This document shows, piece by piece, positions 37,480 through 50,249 of a stretch of DNA of 64,000 bases (within the stretch, counting starts at the first letter, position 1; every line of letters starts with the position of its first letter). Made by a program: the position numbers and the translations under genes. Source of the DNA: Lamellibrachia columna (taxonomy: Eukaryota > Annelida > Polychaeta > Sabellida > Siboglinidae); the NCBI GenBank assembly GCA_963662155.1, contig OY759274.1, positions 18,991,060-19,055,059 of the forward strand, read 5' to 3'. Below the pieces are notes generated by a model. That model made no database searches and had not been told where the DNA came from. It saw nothing but the letters and a program-made list of their open reading frames with translations.

Positions 37480-38680
37480 GTAGAGTGGGCGCTGAATTAA
37501 TGCCGCCAAAACTCTGATAATGGAACAAAACACCATGAGACACGCCATCATTATATCACTGTAGTTCCGGCACAGATGCGTTGATACATACAATATACCA
37601 CATACATACTTTGTCTGCGTGATATGTATACTTTAAATTAATCATTGACGCTTCGTTCGTCTCTATGGCAAACATCGGTCCTGGCGTAGTCAATGCACCG
37701 ATATCAATCTCCGGGGACCCGTTCCTCGATAACGGGAAGCCTGACATCATTGCGTGTTCCTGTCCCCTGTCGCTTCTACTTTCAATAGAACGTCACCGCG
37801 TATAGAATTGTGCATTAGCACTTGTCTTCTGACGTCGTCGAACAAACCATAGCTTGGATGTTGTGACAGTCATTAAAACGTGTCGTCATGATTATTTAAT
37901 CGGCGAGCATGTGTCGTGGATTACGACAGATATTCCCCTGATTAAAGTGAATTACGACGACAGCTGCATCAGTGAGACGCCGTGTGTCAGCGGGTCGCTT
38001 GAGTGGGGGTTGATGGGTAGAGGTTGATGGTTGGGTTGATGGGTAGAGGTTGATGGTTGGGTTGATGGGTAGGGGTTGATAGTGAAATGTCACAGCTTTG
38101 TTGATATATTTAGTCACGTTTTTATTTTGAATGAAAGGTTTTTTCTATTTCGGTGGTAGTGTGCTAGCTTTTGAGCCAGTGACACACATGGGGGGCCGGG
38201 GGGTATTGGGGCTTTCATTTTGTTAGCCTGTTGCGCTACTACATGGTAGCATGCTAAGCCAATGGGTGACTAAGTTTGCCCCCACCCCCACCCCCACCCC
38301 TCCCCCGCTCCTTGGCTTCAAACTTTGAGAGATACGCCACTTCATTGTGCCGTTACGTAATGTGTGAGGATGTGCGCGCTATTGATTAACATATTTTACA
38401 ATATTATGCCTGATCTGACAGATAACATATTTACGATGTTGTGTAGTTTAGCGTTTTATTCATCAAATTGTCTTCTTACAAAATACTGAAAGAGCGCAGA
38501 CCTTTTGCTGTGAATCAAACAGCGCTGTCATATTCCACATTGGACCCTTGAGAGAGAGAGTCGTCAGCTGCTTGCTGCATATTGTTGGCGGCTAATCAAG
38601 ATGAGTGGAGAGATGGAAGTGCTGTTGTCATGGACATTGATTGATATTTACGCCTTAGTGTCTAGTAAGCAGACACACTC
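37480..38680. other. No gene recognised; small repeats
   Basis: Includes about three copies of GGTTGATGGGTAGAGGTTGAT at 38008-38080 and a (CCCCCA)n run at 38278-38302. Nothing coding is apparent. Confidence 0.4.
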
Positions 38681-38689
38681 GTTTTATTA

Positions 38690-39360
38690 CACACTAGCCG
38701 AGTTACCCGGCGTTGCACAGGAGAAAAGGCAGCTACTGCAAGAACTGATGACTCCTTGCCCCACCCCGTCAAGGGTAGTAGGGCAAGGCCACGACAGTGA
38801 CTCCTTGCCCCACCCCGTCAAGGGTAGTAGGGCAAGGCCATGACAATGACGACTTCAAGCCTAACTGCCGGTTTCACGAAGCATTCGTACCGTGCAAAGG
38901 AACCGGAACTAGTTATTTATGACTCGGTCATCGTGTACGAAATGGCGATGACGACAGAACTATAGGAGAATAATTAGACAAAATGGAAAATAGCAGACAG
39001 GCAGACATTGGGATGTAAGCTAATGTAGCAAAACATGCTACAAACAATAAGATAAGACTTGGTCGTTTACTGTTTTCTTCGAGAAGGTGATCAGTTGTGT
39101 ACCCTTTACGTTTTCTTCAAATGCAACGCGGGTCGTTGCAACTGCGTTGCAGACGACACTGCATACGTTTACATATGTTATTAACAGAGTTACCCGGATA
39201 CGCACGTGACAAAAAGGCAACCACTACAAGACCTTATGACTCCTTGCACTACCCAGTACAATTTTGGTAAGGCAATGCCAATGGCTATGCCAATTCATGT
39301 CCCAAGAATCATGAATAACTGCCAGTTTCACGAAGCGTTAGTTTGTGGATGTTTGTCGTA
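38690..39360 (+). repeat. Two direct copies of a dispersed repeat, plus a 54-bp tandem duplication
   Basis: A block beginning AGCCGAGTTACCCGGCGTTG at about 38694 recurs in diverged form at about 39186 (AGAGTTACCCGGATACGC). Both continue through GCAACTACTRCAAGA-like words, GACTCCTTGC and a CGAAGC motif. In the first copy the segment ACTCCTTGCCCCACCCCGTC to GGGCAAGGCCA is duplicated in tandem. The GAGTTACCCGG word is familiar from interspersed elements in other invertebrates; the class is not certain. Confidence 0.5.
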
Positions 39361-40003
39361 GATCACGTTACTGGCAACAATCGTGGCAAACACGCATAGC
39401 GTTGCTAACAATTATACGTAGGCCTACTATTGTTCTCAGTTACGTAATCTACGTGAAACGTCCACATACGTAATATCCCCACGCCCGGGTAATTTGGAAT
39501 TTGTTTGACGCATGAGCGATCTCCGTGGGCCCCGGTCACGCAGACAACATTTCTGCCCGATCAGTCGATCATAAATGTCAAACCATGCGCGGATGGGGAA
39601 GTGTTATTAATTAAACCATCAGCGATAGGGCACTGGACGGATACATTATCTCCAGTTAAATGTCATTGAATCCTGCAACTGCTAACTAAGAAAGCGATAA
39701 GCCTGAATATTGTATGTAATTGCAATCATAAAATGGGCTCTATATGCCGATTTATAAGCTACTATGTCACAGTAAATGTTTCCGGTACGTTCGTCTGGCA
39801 ACGGGAACAAGTGGTTTAATCACTGGAGTGGGACGTGGCAAAAACGTAATGTGTCGCTTCTGAAATAAGAGCAGAAGCGAGCAGTCGAATATGTTATACA
39901 TATTCAATCGATTGTTGCTCTTATGTAGTCATAACGACAACTGTTAAAACAGCAGGGGCATTTATTTGCAATGATTTCATAGTAACACGCTTGATTGTGT
40001 TGT

Positions 40004-40325
40004 GCAGCAAGGCGCAGTGGCGTAGAAGGCCGGACTCTCAGTCCAGAGAACTCGGGTTCGAATCCTCTTGTTGCCATTTCGAAGCGGCCAATTGTGTTCA
40101 CCTCGCGTTGTCACAGTTCACTTAGCTGTACAAACGAGTACCTGGCTACAGACAGAGGTGGCTAGGTGAACGAATAATCTTCGCGCAGAATTTGCAGCGT
40201 GACTGAATGCTTCCCAGAGAATTTCGAGATGGCATTGGAATGAACAGGTCTGCCAGGGGGTGAAGTGTAAAGCGTTTTGAACAGTCCCAAGAACTGGATT
40301 TCGCGCTATATAAGAATGCACTTTT
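40004..40325 (+). mobile_element. tRNA-derived SINE with conserved central domain
   Basis: The head (40004-40076) has an 8-bp acceptor-like pairing (GCAGCAAG with CTTGTTGC), an A box AAGGCGCAGTGG, an anticodon-loop CTCTCAG and a perfect B box GGTTCGAATCC (40055-40065). The T stem is poorly paired, so this is a SINE head rather than a tRNA gene. The body carries CAGTTCACTTAGCTG and GAATGCTTCCCAGAGAA, and the tail ends GCGCTATATAAGAATGCAC. The body and tail match an inverted copy at 63794-63930. Confidence 0.8.
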
Positions 40326-40329
40326 ACGT

Positions 40330-40880
40330 TTATCGTTTAATGATCGTGTGTTTGCATGCGACCATTGGAACGCGATATAAGCCGCCTACAGTAACCAGCT
40401 GAAACTCTCCATAGAACGTAATATGCTTGATAACTAATTAACGACTTCACAGCCGGAAGAAGACAAAACGAGTAAATGTCAGCTATAATTGTTCTAAATC
40501 ACGAGCTTTGACAGAATTAAGAACATCTGCTTTGAATTGTCATCGATCTTATGGGACTTACTGTCGTCGTTAATGGAAACGTCGTCAGGAATCTTACGAG
40601 AACTTGGCGGATTACCAGGAAGCTGACGTTTCATGAAATGCTCTTCGTGTTAATGACGTTACCAGCTCATCTATAACCGGAGTGTTCTCTGCAGTGTTAC
40701 CACGGCATCCCCACTCGGGGAGTGGGCGTTGGACGGGGTGACAGAATGTCGGTGTACGCAGGATGGTGGGATTTCCCTCGTTAAGTATAATGAATCTACG
40801 AAAATACCTTCTTCTTCTATCCCTTTGCGCCTAATAGGGAGAGAATAATCGCACGCCACCTTCCTCAGCGCTCAGTCAAT
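40330..40880. other. No gene recognised
   Basis: Intronic sequence without exon-like frames or repeats. Confidence 0.35.
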
Positions 40881-40884
40881 TGTT

Positions 40885-41110
40885 TCAAGGTTTACAACCC
40901 TTGCTTCTCTTAAGTAGGTTCTTTCCGGCGTTTCTTTCGGTCATCCCCCTTTTCCCTTTTCCAGTTGGACTCCACCTAAGTGGTACTTTTGGTAATATTT
41001 CTGATGGCATTCTCAATAGATGGCCCACGCCTGTCCACCTCTTTCTGATAGTTGAGATATACACCTGTTGGCATTTTCTCTTACATCTTTGTTCGTTTTG
41101 TGTGCTCACT
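40885..41110 (-). mobile_element. LINE C-terminal fragment
   Basis: The minus-strand frame reads STIRKRWTGVGHLLRMPSEI then LPKVPLRWSPTGKGKRGMT. This is the familiar RRW.W.GH.LRMP...P..ALRWTP.GKRKRG ending of some non-LTR retrotransposon proteins. Only this end is left. Confidence 0.7.
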
Positions 41111-41249
41111 GTGTATGTATCTGATCCTCTTATGAAGGCATTTGTTCTGAATACATTTATTCTCAGGCTGATAGTTTTCCATGTTGTGTTCAGATTGCTG
41201 AAGGAAGTTTTAGGCTGTTCTGGTTCTTATCTCCATCTTAAGGTACAAA

Positions 41250-41430
41250 TATAGCTGTCACAGAGCCGGGACAAGAGGACGTCCTATATTCAATGCTATG
41301 TCGCAGAGCCGGGACAAGAGGACATATTCCAGGCCATGTGATGTGACAGAGCCGGGTCAAGAGGACGTCCTCCGTTCAATGATATGTCACAGAACCGGGA
41401 CAAAAGGACGTCCTCCAAGACATGTGATGA
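41250..41430. repeat. About 46-bp tandem repeat, four copies
   Basis: Unit contains CACAGAGCCGGGACAAGAGG then ACGTCCT..., alternating with GCCATGTGATG/CAATGATATG ends. Diverged. Confidence 0.85.
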
Positions 41431-41650
41431 CTCAGCAGCTACAAAAGCCACCAAACATTGTCAACTGCCGGACTACGATGGACGCTGTGGTTCTCGTGTC
41501 CTCGTTAAAAGCCAGTTTACTGACATTAAACAATTATCCAGCGCAGTGTAACAATGGCAGACACCGCGACAAAACACATTAACTATTCACGACTTCGTCC
41601 ATTTTACATTGTCATCACAGACTAATCGTCACCAAACAATGGTGGTCATT

Positions 41651-41720
41651 GTGATTCATTGTGATTCATTGTGATTCATTGTGATTCATTGTGATTCATT
41701 GTGATTCATTGTGATTCATT
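41651..41720. repeat. (GTGATTCATT)7 decamer tandem repeat
   Basis: Seven perfect copies of a 10-bp unit, with one partial copy at each side. Confidence 0.97.
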
Positions 41721-41729
41721 GTAATCAGC

Positions 41730-42415
41730 TTTCCTTAACCATGATGCTTTAAGACACTGGCAGTAATTATGAACTCATTTATTAATTATTTACTTTTTAC
41801 GTAATAGTAGTAGGCCACATGATTTATTTTACTATAGCATTGCCTGTTTTAATATATGATTACGCCCTTTATGCATGTCTAAGCCTATTCTTATTTTGTT
41901 TATTTACAAACATAACTTTAAACATGATGTTTATGCACCTCTTACATTTGTTATATTTTAAGTCATAATTGTTGTCTTAATTAATTTATTATCATTGGTT
42001 GTTTTACTGTGCCAATTTTATAATTTAACTGCTGTAGTTGCCATTTTACAAAAAGTATTATTATAAAAATTATTATAATCACTTTAATTGACTTGTGTAA
42101 ACGATCAGAATTAGATATGTTTCCATAAATGCCTGTATTTTTTTTATAGAATTGACTTGTCACATTCGATGATGTCACGTCATGGGATAATCCACACAAT
42201 TGTATATCATCGTGCAGCGTTATGTGTCACACTCTATTTCGTACAGTGTTGGCTCTGATGAGTCACAACCGTCATTGATAAGCAATCACTCTGGTAAAAT
42301 AAGTAATTAAATATCTTCTAAACGCAGCACCCGTCACCTACTGCAACACGTCCGTCGTCTGCGTCCTCTCCCGTTGTTGTTATTGCAGATCGTCGGCGTG
42401 TCATACGTTGTGACG
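41730..42415. other. No gene recognised; very AT-rich
   Basis: Long AT-rich stretch in intron 1 without exon-like content. Confidence 0.35.
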
Positions 42416-42418
42416 AAT

Positions 42419-42472
42419 CACGGACAGTTGCTCACTGGACAAATGCTCACCGGACAGTTGCTCACCAAGGAA
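42419..42472 (-). repeat. 15-bp repeat, short inverted array
   Basis: Three to four units of CGGACAGTTGCTCAC / GGACAAATGCTCAC, the reverse complement of the larger array at 43104-43372. Confidence 0.9.
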
Positions 42473-42474
42473 AT

Positions 42475-43080
42475 TAAAAAGCGGACTGTTACTCACCCTG
42501 TGTTAATGTTATTCTATGTACAAAAAAAACGAACAAGTAGCAATTGCGGAAACAGGTTTATTGAGGGAACTAACGTAAAGATGTAATTTCCCTTCCCCTG
42601 CAAAACTACAGTAAATCAAATAAGTGACAGTATAAACAACTTAATTCAACGATCCTTCTCTTTCTGTTACTATTAAAACGACCGCCAAGAGGCGCCACAT
42701 TTCTCCTCATATATCTATTTATATATGTTGTGGTAAATAAATATATGTACGTCCTGTGGTGTAATTTTAAAAAGGACACTTCCAGATATCAGCTTCACAG
42801 AAAATCCGTTTGGTGACGCATTAATCGGCGTTGCTACTACAACTGTCATTAATTAAATTTAGCATTATATAATGGGTACACTTTGCGTCTGGTCCGATTT
42901 GATTTATTATAATTTTCTATATTTATTATCATTATCTATATTGCCTAAAGCCTGAAGTTGTAGTATTTAATAGGATGGCTATTTGTACCTTCAGGGCGAC
43001 GCCTTACGGACTTTCTGTGAAACTCATATGGTGCGTTTTAAAATGAAATTCGTAAGGGTGAGCTGTTGCATTTTAAAATG
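42475..43080. other. Spacer between inverted 15-bp arrays
   Basis: AT-rich. Near its right end TTTTAAAATGAAATTCG occurs twice (about 43036 and 43072), both times before AAGGGTGAGC. No gene seen. Confidence 0.4.
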
Positions 43081-43103
43081 AAATTCGGATTGTTATAAGG
43101 GTG

Positions 43104-43372
43104 AGCAACTGTCCGGTGAGCATTTGTCCGGTGAGCAACTGTCTGGTGAGCAACTGTCCGGTGAGCATTTGTCCAGTGAGCAACTGTCCGGTGAGCATTT
43201 GTCCGGTGAGCAACTGTCCGGTGTGCATTTGTCCGGTGAGCATTTGTCCGGTGAGCAACTGTCTGGTGAACAACTGTCCGGTGAGCATTTGTCCAGTGAG
43301 CAACTGTCCGGTGAGCATTTGTCCGGTGAGCAACTGTCCGGTGAGCATTTGTCCGGTGAGCAACTGTCCGAG
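43104..43372 (+). repeat. 15-bp minisatellite, about 18 copies
   Basis: Unit GTGAGCAACTGTCCG alternates with GTGAGCATTTGTCCG, giving a 30-bp higher-order period in places. As 15 is a multiple of three, it is open in several frames (LSGEQ, TGQLL, PVSNC); these are not genes. Confidence 0.95.
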
Positions 43373-43525
43373 CCGTGTTGGGATACTCACGTTGACTCCA
43401 ATCTATTCTATTGTAACACAGTATCGCGTTGACGAGGCTCGATGCCGGGTTATCAAAAGCCCACCAGATGATGCGACGTTTTTTCTGACATCGGATGTTC
43501 TTAATGCAGGGGTTTCTCAGCTCAT

Positions 43526-43622
43526 GGTCCCCCAAATGACGGCAAGGTCCCCCAAATGACGACAAGGTCCCCCAAATGACGGCAAAGTCCCCCAAATGAC
43601 GACAAAGTCCCCCAAATGACTT
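43526..43622 (+). repeat. 20-bp tandem repeat, about five copies
   Basis: Unit TCCCCCAAATGACGACAARG. Confidence 0.93.
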
Positions 43623-43921
43623 CTTTGGGTTGAGACCTCATCTTTGTGCTTCACACGTATTGTGCCTTTCTAATGTAATTGTGCACGTTTGTCGAGGACC
43701 CTCGGAACTACATGGCGTCCCCCGGTTTGAGCACCGACCCCTCTCTAAATGTATTCACTTCCAGCCATAAATGTAATGTTTGACGGTGAACTTGAAATCC
43801 CCAATGCAAGGTGGTTTCGCACTGTACTCGTAGACACAGTTGTAAAGAGTTGATCGAGCGTCAGAGTCTGCCGCAGCTGTGTACACAACGATCTTCTGGC
43901 AACGTTCTATGTGTGTTTCAG

Positions 43922-43978
43922 ATACCTGGCAGACAAAGAGGCGCCGTCACCCCTGTTGTCTCTCTTGGAAGATACGCA
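43922..43978 (+). CDS. Secreted cysteine-rich peptide precursor, exon 2 (acidic propeptide)
   Basis: 57 nt between acceptor GTGTTTCAG and donor GCA|GTAAGT. Its first base completes the split arginine codon of exon 1. It then reads YLADKEAPSPLLSLLEDT and leaves CA of the next codon (phase 2), which exon 3 completes to glutamine. The acidic, cysteine-free spacer between the signal peptide and a KR site fits a propeptide. Perfect phase agreement at both joints, in an otherwise non-coding neighbourhood, is the main evidence that this tiny exon is real. Confidence 0.62.
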
Positions 43979-44534
43979 GTAAGTATTCTTGTCTCTGGAA
44001 TCGTGTATGCTTCCCTTTGGTTTCACCTTTGTCACCATTGTCGTAATAAGTTTCTCTAATTTAGTCTTTGTCACATGTATGGCGTCATGATACAGCTATG
44101 GAACAACCTCACTGAAACACGGACGTTCCGTTGTCGATTTGTTTTATATTTGCCAAGTATTTTAGACATTCGTTCTTAAAAAGAACATAAAACGAATCAC
44201 GTGGTTGATTGCCTAACAAGGCGGCTTCTGCTTGTCACATGCATTTAAGAAATAAAAGAATACATTTCTGGCCACAGAGTTTGTTGTTTCCGGGAAATCT
44301 AAAATGCTATGTGTCATCAGAGTGGACCAGGTCGTTAGGAAATGGCATTTTGAATTTCCTGGTGACTTTTTTCTAAAGGCATCATTCTGATTAAACGTGT
44401 AGGTTTCGACAGGCACATTTGATGCCGTGTAGGTTTCGACGGTTGATGTTGCACTTTAGTTAAACCGCCGTTCGTGCATATATACTCACATTTCTGCGAG
44501 TTGGATTAATTAGCATGGACTGCTATATAATTTA

Positions 44535-45108
44535 GAATGTAGGAAAGAAAGAAACAGGAAAAAAGAAACAGGAAAAAAGAAACGGAAAGAAAGAAACAGG
44601 TTTTTCATATGCTGTTTCAGTGAAAATTCTATTTCATTGAAAATACACCAATATTCTGAGGAATAGTGCCCCCAAGCACTGCTTTTATCCTGTTTTTTTG
44701 GTAGGCAATTAAAATTGAAGCCACCAATTTGGGATAAAATGTCAGTTTGAATTAAGCAAAAGGGATCATCCAAGATATAGGTATCAAGGGAATGGCTTCA
44801 TGACTCAATTAGGGATCAAAGGTAAATTGGGAATGGCTTCAGGAGTGAATTTGTGGATCAGAGGGCTACGAATTGCAATTGTGAAAACTGAAAATATTTA
44901 ATATCTTCATGCCATTAGCTTGTAAACCTCAATTGGTCATGTTAATATTTGAAACTTTCTTTCTGAGACATTTAACATCATTACAAAGATAAATATAGCA
45001 AAAACAGGGTGTTTCTTTCCGTTTCTTTGTTTCTTGTTACCTTTTTCCTAGTCAAATTTGTTTCTTTCTTTTCGTTTCTTTTTTCCTGTTTCTTTATTTC
45101 CGTTTACC
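44535..45108. mobile_element. Candidate MITE with purine/pyrimidine inverted ends
   Basis: The left end is GAAAGAAAGAAACAGGAAAA-type. The right end is the inverted TTTTCCTGTTTCTTTATTTC type, with about 36 bp matching imperfectly. The same 8-bp word ATAATTTA flanks both sides (44527-44534 and 45109-45116), as expected of a target-site duplication. The inside is non-coding. The superfamily is unknown; an 8-bp duplication is typical of hAT and P elements. Confidence 0.55.
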
Positions 45109-45734
45109 ATAATTTATACTCCCACGTTCATTCACCCGACATCGGATACAATCATCTCAAACGACACACAGAAGCTGCCACTGTAGCTTAATTCAAATTG
45201 CCCGGTTGTGTTTACACATGGAAGCAGAACGGATGTGTCCAAGGCCAGAACATCTCGTTATTCGCCCTGTTGGTTGTGATAATGTACGTAGGGGCAGGTA
45301 ACGACGGCGAGGTGCATGACCTACGGGAGAGTGAGCCTCCTCGGACCGATAAACGGCAGGTTCGTTGTGGTCTCCGAGTGAACATCTGTTCTCTCGAGTC
45401 ACAACTTCACAAATGTTGTTCTCTAGCTAGTGAAGCTAGCGAAGCAGGCATGTTTTGGTGTGCTGCCGAGCTTGGGTCTCCGAGGATTTTAGCGCAATAT
45501 AAGTATTTTATTTATTATTATATGTCACACTAACTCGGGTGTATATATCAAACAAAATGGAAGACGAATACCCAAGGAACGGAACTGTTTTCATTTGACT
45601 CCCCAAGCCTCCAAGGGACCTGAACTTGCGTTTGCTCCGAAAAAAACAACCACTCGCTATATGAGTGGTCAACGCCGTGACTTTTATCAAATGATTGCCT
45701 CAAAGCGTACCTAGCAATATAATACGCATATGAT

Positions 45735-45736
<2 letters not shown>

Positions 45737-45770
<34 letters not shown>

Positions 45771-45772
45771 CG
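45737..45772. repeat. (CGCA)n microsatellite
   Basis: About nine copies of CGCA. Confidence 0.95.
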
Positions 45773-46865
45773 GTTCGTGCGACCAACTGTTGCCTCTCAG
45801 GTTACCCACAAAAGTTGTTTGCGACAAATATTGATGATTAAAACGACACGTCGAACAAGTAACTAATGGATCATGCAAACGCGTTCAACGTCGAGGCTTT
45901 GATCACGCCAGGACACACCTGTGCGACAAAGGCTTTGGTCCTCCCTCTGATTGCCAGCACCAGCCGCTGCTAAAATGCAATCCAATCGGGTGGATTGGTT
46001 TCATTTGATGGGCCATTTACACAGCTGGGTCGCTGGTCTTTGTGTCTGCAAAATAAGGCAGCGTTAATAGCACGCCTCATATAACACATTTCTAGCACCT
46101 GCTGGTCAGCCGAGGAGAACGGGATCAAAAGTATTTCTCTAACGAGATTAGATTACAAAGTGGGTTTAATGGCTTGATAACATGTTAAATGTGTTCTATT
46201 GAATAGGCTCTTGACTTGACTTACTACTCAGTGATGTGACGTGTTGGACGAGAACTATTCAGTTTCATTTGTGGTTGCGTTTTGAAAGGACATCGGTACG
46301 TCCTTTCCGAATGACTTGTCAATGCATTAGAGGCGGCAAGTTAAAGGTGCTTAATCAATTCGATTGTTTTGCTAGTCTCATTTCAAATTAATTTTGCGAA
46401 AAACCAAACCTACCTAGTATCCACTACAACATGCTAGCTCGTTTGTGCAATTTTTTAATATAGTTTTTTTTGTGTGAAATCATAAGACAAAGTATTAAAT
46501 TAGTTAATGCTTGTTCAAGCATTAACTAAAGTGAAAATCAAAATGCTGAAAAATCACGATTTTCTTCCTTGGTGACATTTCGTGACTTTGTCATGTGATC
46601 GGCGAGAGGATGGAGGTCACGCCCATGATTAGTATTGACCCACACTGTGTTTACCATTTTGGTTATTTTTGGATATCCACTGTTTTGATCCTTACCAGAT
46701 CTAACGACTAAGCTAAATTCTTTCGATGATTTGAACAAAAACAGGCATTTTTTATTAAATCAACTGCGGATGTTCCATAAACTATTCGCACACTACATAT
46801 TTGGAAAACAATGGACTGGATTTGCGATAGGCTAAATCAGTTGAGGAAACAGTTTTTAAAGTAAT

Positions 46866-47099
46866 ATGGAGAAAGGAGATTATCGTGCCATAGATGAAAT
46901 TAAGGAAAGAAGATATTTTGAGGGGATCCCTTCCCACAATGCGGAAATATCTGAGTACAAATTAAGGTATGAAGTGTACCACTTTATGCAGTCACGTTTT
47001 TGGAAAATGTGGAATTGTTTCAAAAAGATTCAGGGGACAATTACAAAATTGGCAAAAAAGAAGATGACTTTCTCAAAGCAGGACACTTGTCACGTCTAA
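46866..47099 (+). other. Small open frame of unknown nature before the peptide exon 3
   Basis: 77 codons from ATG, rich in charged residues (MEKGDYRAIDEIKERRYFEG, KLRYEVYHFMQSRFWKMWN), ending at the TG tract. The composition resembles a real or recently decayed protein rather than random AT-rich DNA. It has no splice sites that join it to the peptide gene. It could be a mobile-element remnant. Family not recognised. Confidence 0.25.
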
Positions 47100-47101
47100 C
47101 A

Positions 47102-47228
<127 letters not shown>

Positions 47229-47274
47229 TATGTTGTGAGGTTTCTGAGAACGCCGTCTACTCCGCGTGTTGCAG

Positions 47275-47434
47275 GGACGCCGAGAAGCGCGCCTACCGGA
47301 CCCAGTGGCGCCGCCGCAACAGTCGCGGGCGAGTAGGTCGCAACAGCATCTGTTGCCGCAAGGGGCGCTGCTGCAAGAAACGCTTCCGCTGCACGTTCGT
47401 GCCGCGACTCAGGGACTTCTACTGTATACCTTAA
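47275..47434 (+). CDS. Secreted cysteine-rich peptide precursor, exon 3 (mature peptide)
   Basis: Acceptor GTGTTGCAG. The first G completes a glutamine codon, then DAEKR supplies a dibasic KR site for prohormone convertase. The mature part (47 residues) is strongly basic and carries six cysteines in the order CC-x4-CC-x5-C-x10-C, between a basic linker rich in R/N/G and the C-terminal Ile-Pro. The stop is TAA at 47432-47434. The exon stands out by being GC-rich against AT-rich flanks. I do not recognise the cysteine pattern. It would be a processed, disulphide-bonded secreted peptide; a signalling peptide and an antimicrobial peptide are both possible. Confidence 0.72.
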
Positions 47435-47473
47435 CTCAGGCTGCATGTGACGTCACCACACGACTTTCTTAGG

Positions 47474-47479
47474 AATAAA
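47474..47479 (+). terminator. Polyadenylation signal of the secreted-peptide gene
   Basis: AATAAA 40 nt after the stop codon, giving a compact 3' UTR. Confidence 0.6.
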
Positions 47480-47676
47480 AATAACGTCATTTCCTGGATG
47501 TCGTCATCGTAACACATCAGGTCAACTGCCAGCGACGTCTAGAAATGTTCGTATTGAACCTAGTGAGAAAAGACCGAACATGTCTAGTGACTTATTGGAA
47601 ACTCTTTGTTGTAATATATGTACAGTTATTCCAGAATCGACACATCACTGACACATTCAAACTACCACAAATGGCA

Positions 47677-47900
47677 CAGTTGACTCCACTTAATATAATC
47701 ACTTAGTATAATCACTTCGGGCCAGTAATATAATCACTTAATATAATCACTTCGGCCAGTAAAATGTGATTCTGTTAAGCAGTTGATTCACTTGAGCGGC
47801 TCGTTCTAATACAGCGGGAATGATTCCACCCAGCCAATACATTTGATTCTACTAAGCGGTTGCTTTTGTTATCAGTGATTCTCTTAAGCGGAGTCCGCTG
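47677..47900. mobile_element. Pogo/Tc1-like MITE, copy 1
   Basis: Ends CAGTTGACTCCACTTAATAT and (inverted) CAGCGGACTCCGCTTAAGAG, about 25 bp of imperfect TIR, with TA after the right end. A piece of about 43 bp (CTTAATATAATCACTT...CGGCCAGTAA) is duplicated inside. It shares ends and body words (CAGCCAATA..TT.GATTCTACTA) with the copy at 54839-55021. Confidence 0.65.
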
Positions 47901-47904
47901 TAAT

Positions 47905-48900
47905 GTAATATTTAAAATTCGACTTGCTGAACAAACGCAACATGAGATGATCAGTTTATGCCACTTATTAATTATTCTCCCATTATTCTCCCATTATTCT
48001 CTCATTATTCTCTCATTCCATCACTTTGTGTCTCGCTTCTTGAGATGTTCCGATGTCACTCGTACAACCGATCGTTGAACGAACAAAAGCGAATAGAACG
48101 GTCGATGGCTCGACGCGCGGCCATGGAATGTCATCACTCATGACATCACCATACCCATGCCGCTAGGCGACCGTCGCGGCATGCATCGTCGGACCAAGAA
48201 CCTTACGAACATAACATGTTTAGATGTTTACCGCCATCAACTTCATTTGTCATCAATGGTGATATATGTACATTGGATTAATCTTAATTGCTATGTGTCA
48301 AAAGCGTTGCAGAGTAACATGATGCTTATGTTAACAAAACGGTAATGATACGTGAAATTGTCGAAAGCGTCGAACGTATGCAATAAAACTGTCACACTAT
48401 GTTTTCGTCACGTGATCTATCCCACAATCCAAGAAACGCACTGATTCACTCTGGACGAGTTAACAACGATATTGTGTTAGGATATCCGAGATAATTCGAG
48501 TAATAGGCATGATCACGTGTACTGTCCACTCTCTCACAATGAGCATCGTTTGATCAGAAATATGTAGCGTCTGACATTTTGTTGACATATACTCGTAACT
48601 GACTTGTCAGAATCCCTCAAGGACTGGAATTTTGTATCTTATAGCTAGTCCTGTCTGAGTTGGTAGCATACACTCGCCATACGATGGACATGCAGGTTTA
48701 GGAAATGTCCAAGTTAAATGAAGTTTATGTCAGGATGGTGTTTTCCCCTTCTAGAATACCATTGCTGCGAAAGTGTACACGTACATTATATTAAACATAA
48801 TAATTCTGCGAGTTGATTCATTCCTTAGGACAAATCAGAACGGCTTTCCGACACTGAAGATCTATATTCTTGCATTAAGACGCACAATTGAGGGCTTACT
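47905..48900. other. No gene recognised
   Basis: Contains a short CCCATTATTCT repeat near 47985-48015. Nothing coding is apparent until the CR1 remnant at 48905. Confidence 0.35.
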
Positions 48901-49137
48901 TAACCTAGTTACAACCGAAATTAGAAAATCCAAAAGAACCTTTGAAAAAAAATTGGCAGGTAATATAAAAAATGACACCAAAAGTTTCTATGCTTATGTA
49001 AGGAGTAAACAGAAAGTTCGAGATACGGTCGGACCACTGGAAAACAACAGTGAAAACATAATTTCAGACGGGTTCCAAATAGCAGTGGTCCTGAATGAGT
49101 ATTTCAGCTCAGTTTTTACCACCGAAGATATCAGCTC

Positions 49138-49668
<531 letters not shown>

Positions 49669-50249
49669 ATCAGCTCACTACCAGTTCCAGTTCCAAATTT
49701 GAGGGCGATCAATCAGATCAATCAGATAATTTAGGGCAGTTATTTGTAACTCCTGAAATGATAGCAAAAACAATTAAGAAGATGAAAGATAATAAATCAC
49801 ATTGAGTTGTTGGGATACCACCAAAACTGCTTAAGGAAATTGTAGAGCAAATTAGTACACCATTTGCAATGGTATTTAAATTGTCACTAGGAGAAGGAAT
49901 AATTCCTTCAGAATGGAAAGAGGCAAACATTACGCCGCTATTTAAGAAGGGATCGAGGAACAAGCCAGAAAATTACAGACCAGTGAGTTTAACATCAGTG
50001 GTATGTAAATTACTCGAAACATTAATTAGAGACCACATGGTGGAATTCCTTGTATAACATAAATTAATAAATACATCTCAACATGGGTTCCTAAAAGCAA
50101 AGTCATGTCTAACCAATCTCTTATGTTTTTTGGAAGAAATTACAAAGTGGGTAGATGATGGGTCACCAGTGGATGTTATCTACTTAGATTTTCAGAAAGC
50201 TTTCGACAAAGTGCCACAAAAATGGTTACTTAGGCTAAAAGCCCATGGT

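Noticed and set aside
40004..40076. tRNA gene (glutamate-like CTC anticodon)
   Set aside because: The B box is perfect and an anticodon-like loop is present, but the T stem does not pair well, the acceptor stem is 8 bp and offset, and SINE body plus tail follow directly. It is a SINE head.
44927..45540. Gene in the 45.2-kb region (111-codon frame on + strand)
   Set aside because: No splice sites, no family resemblance, and an equally long frame on the opposite strand.
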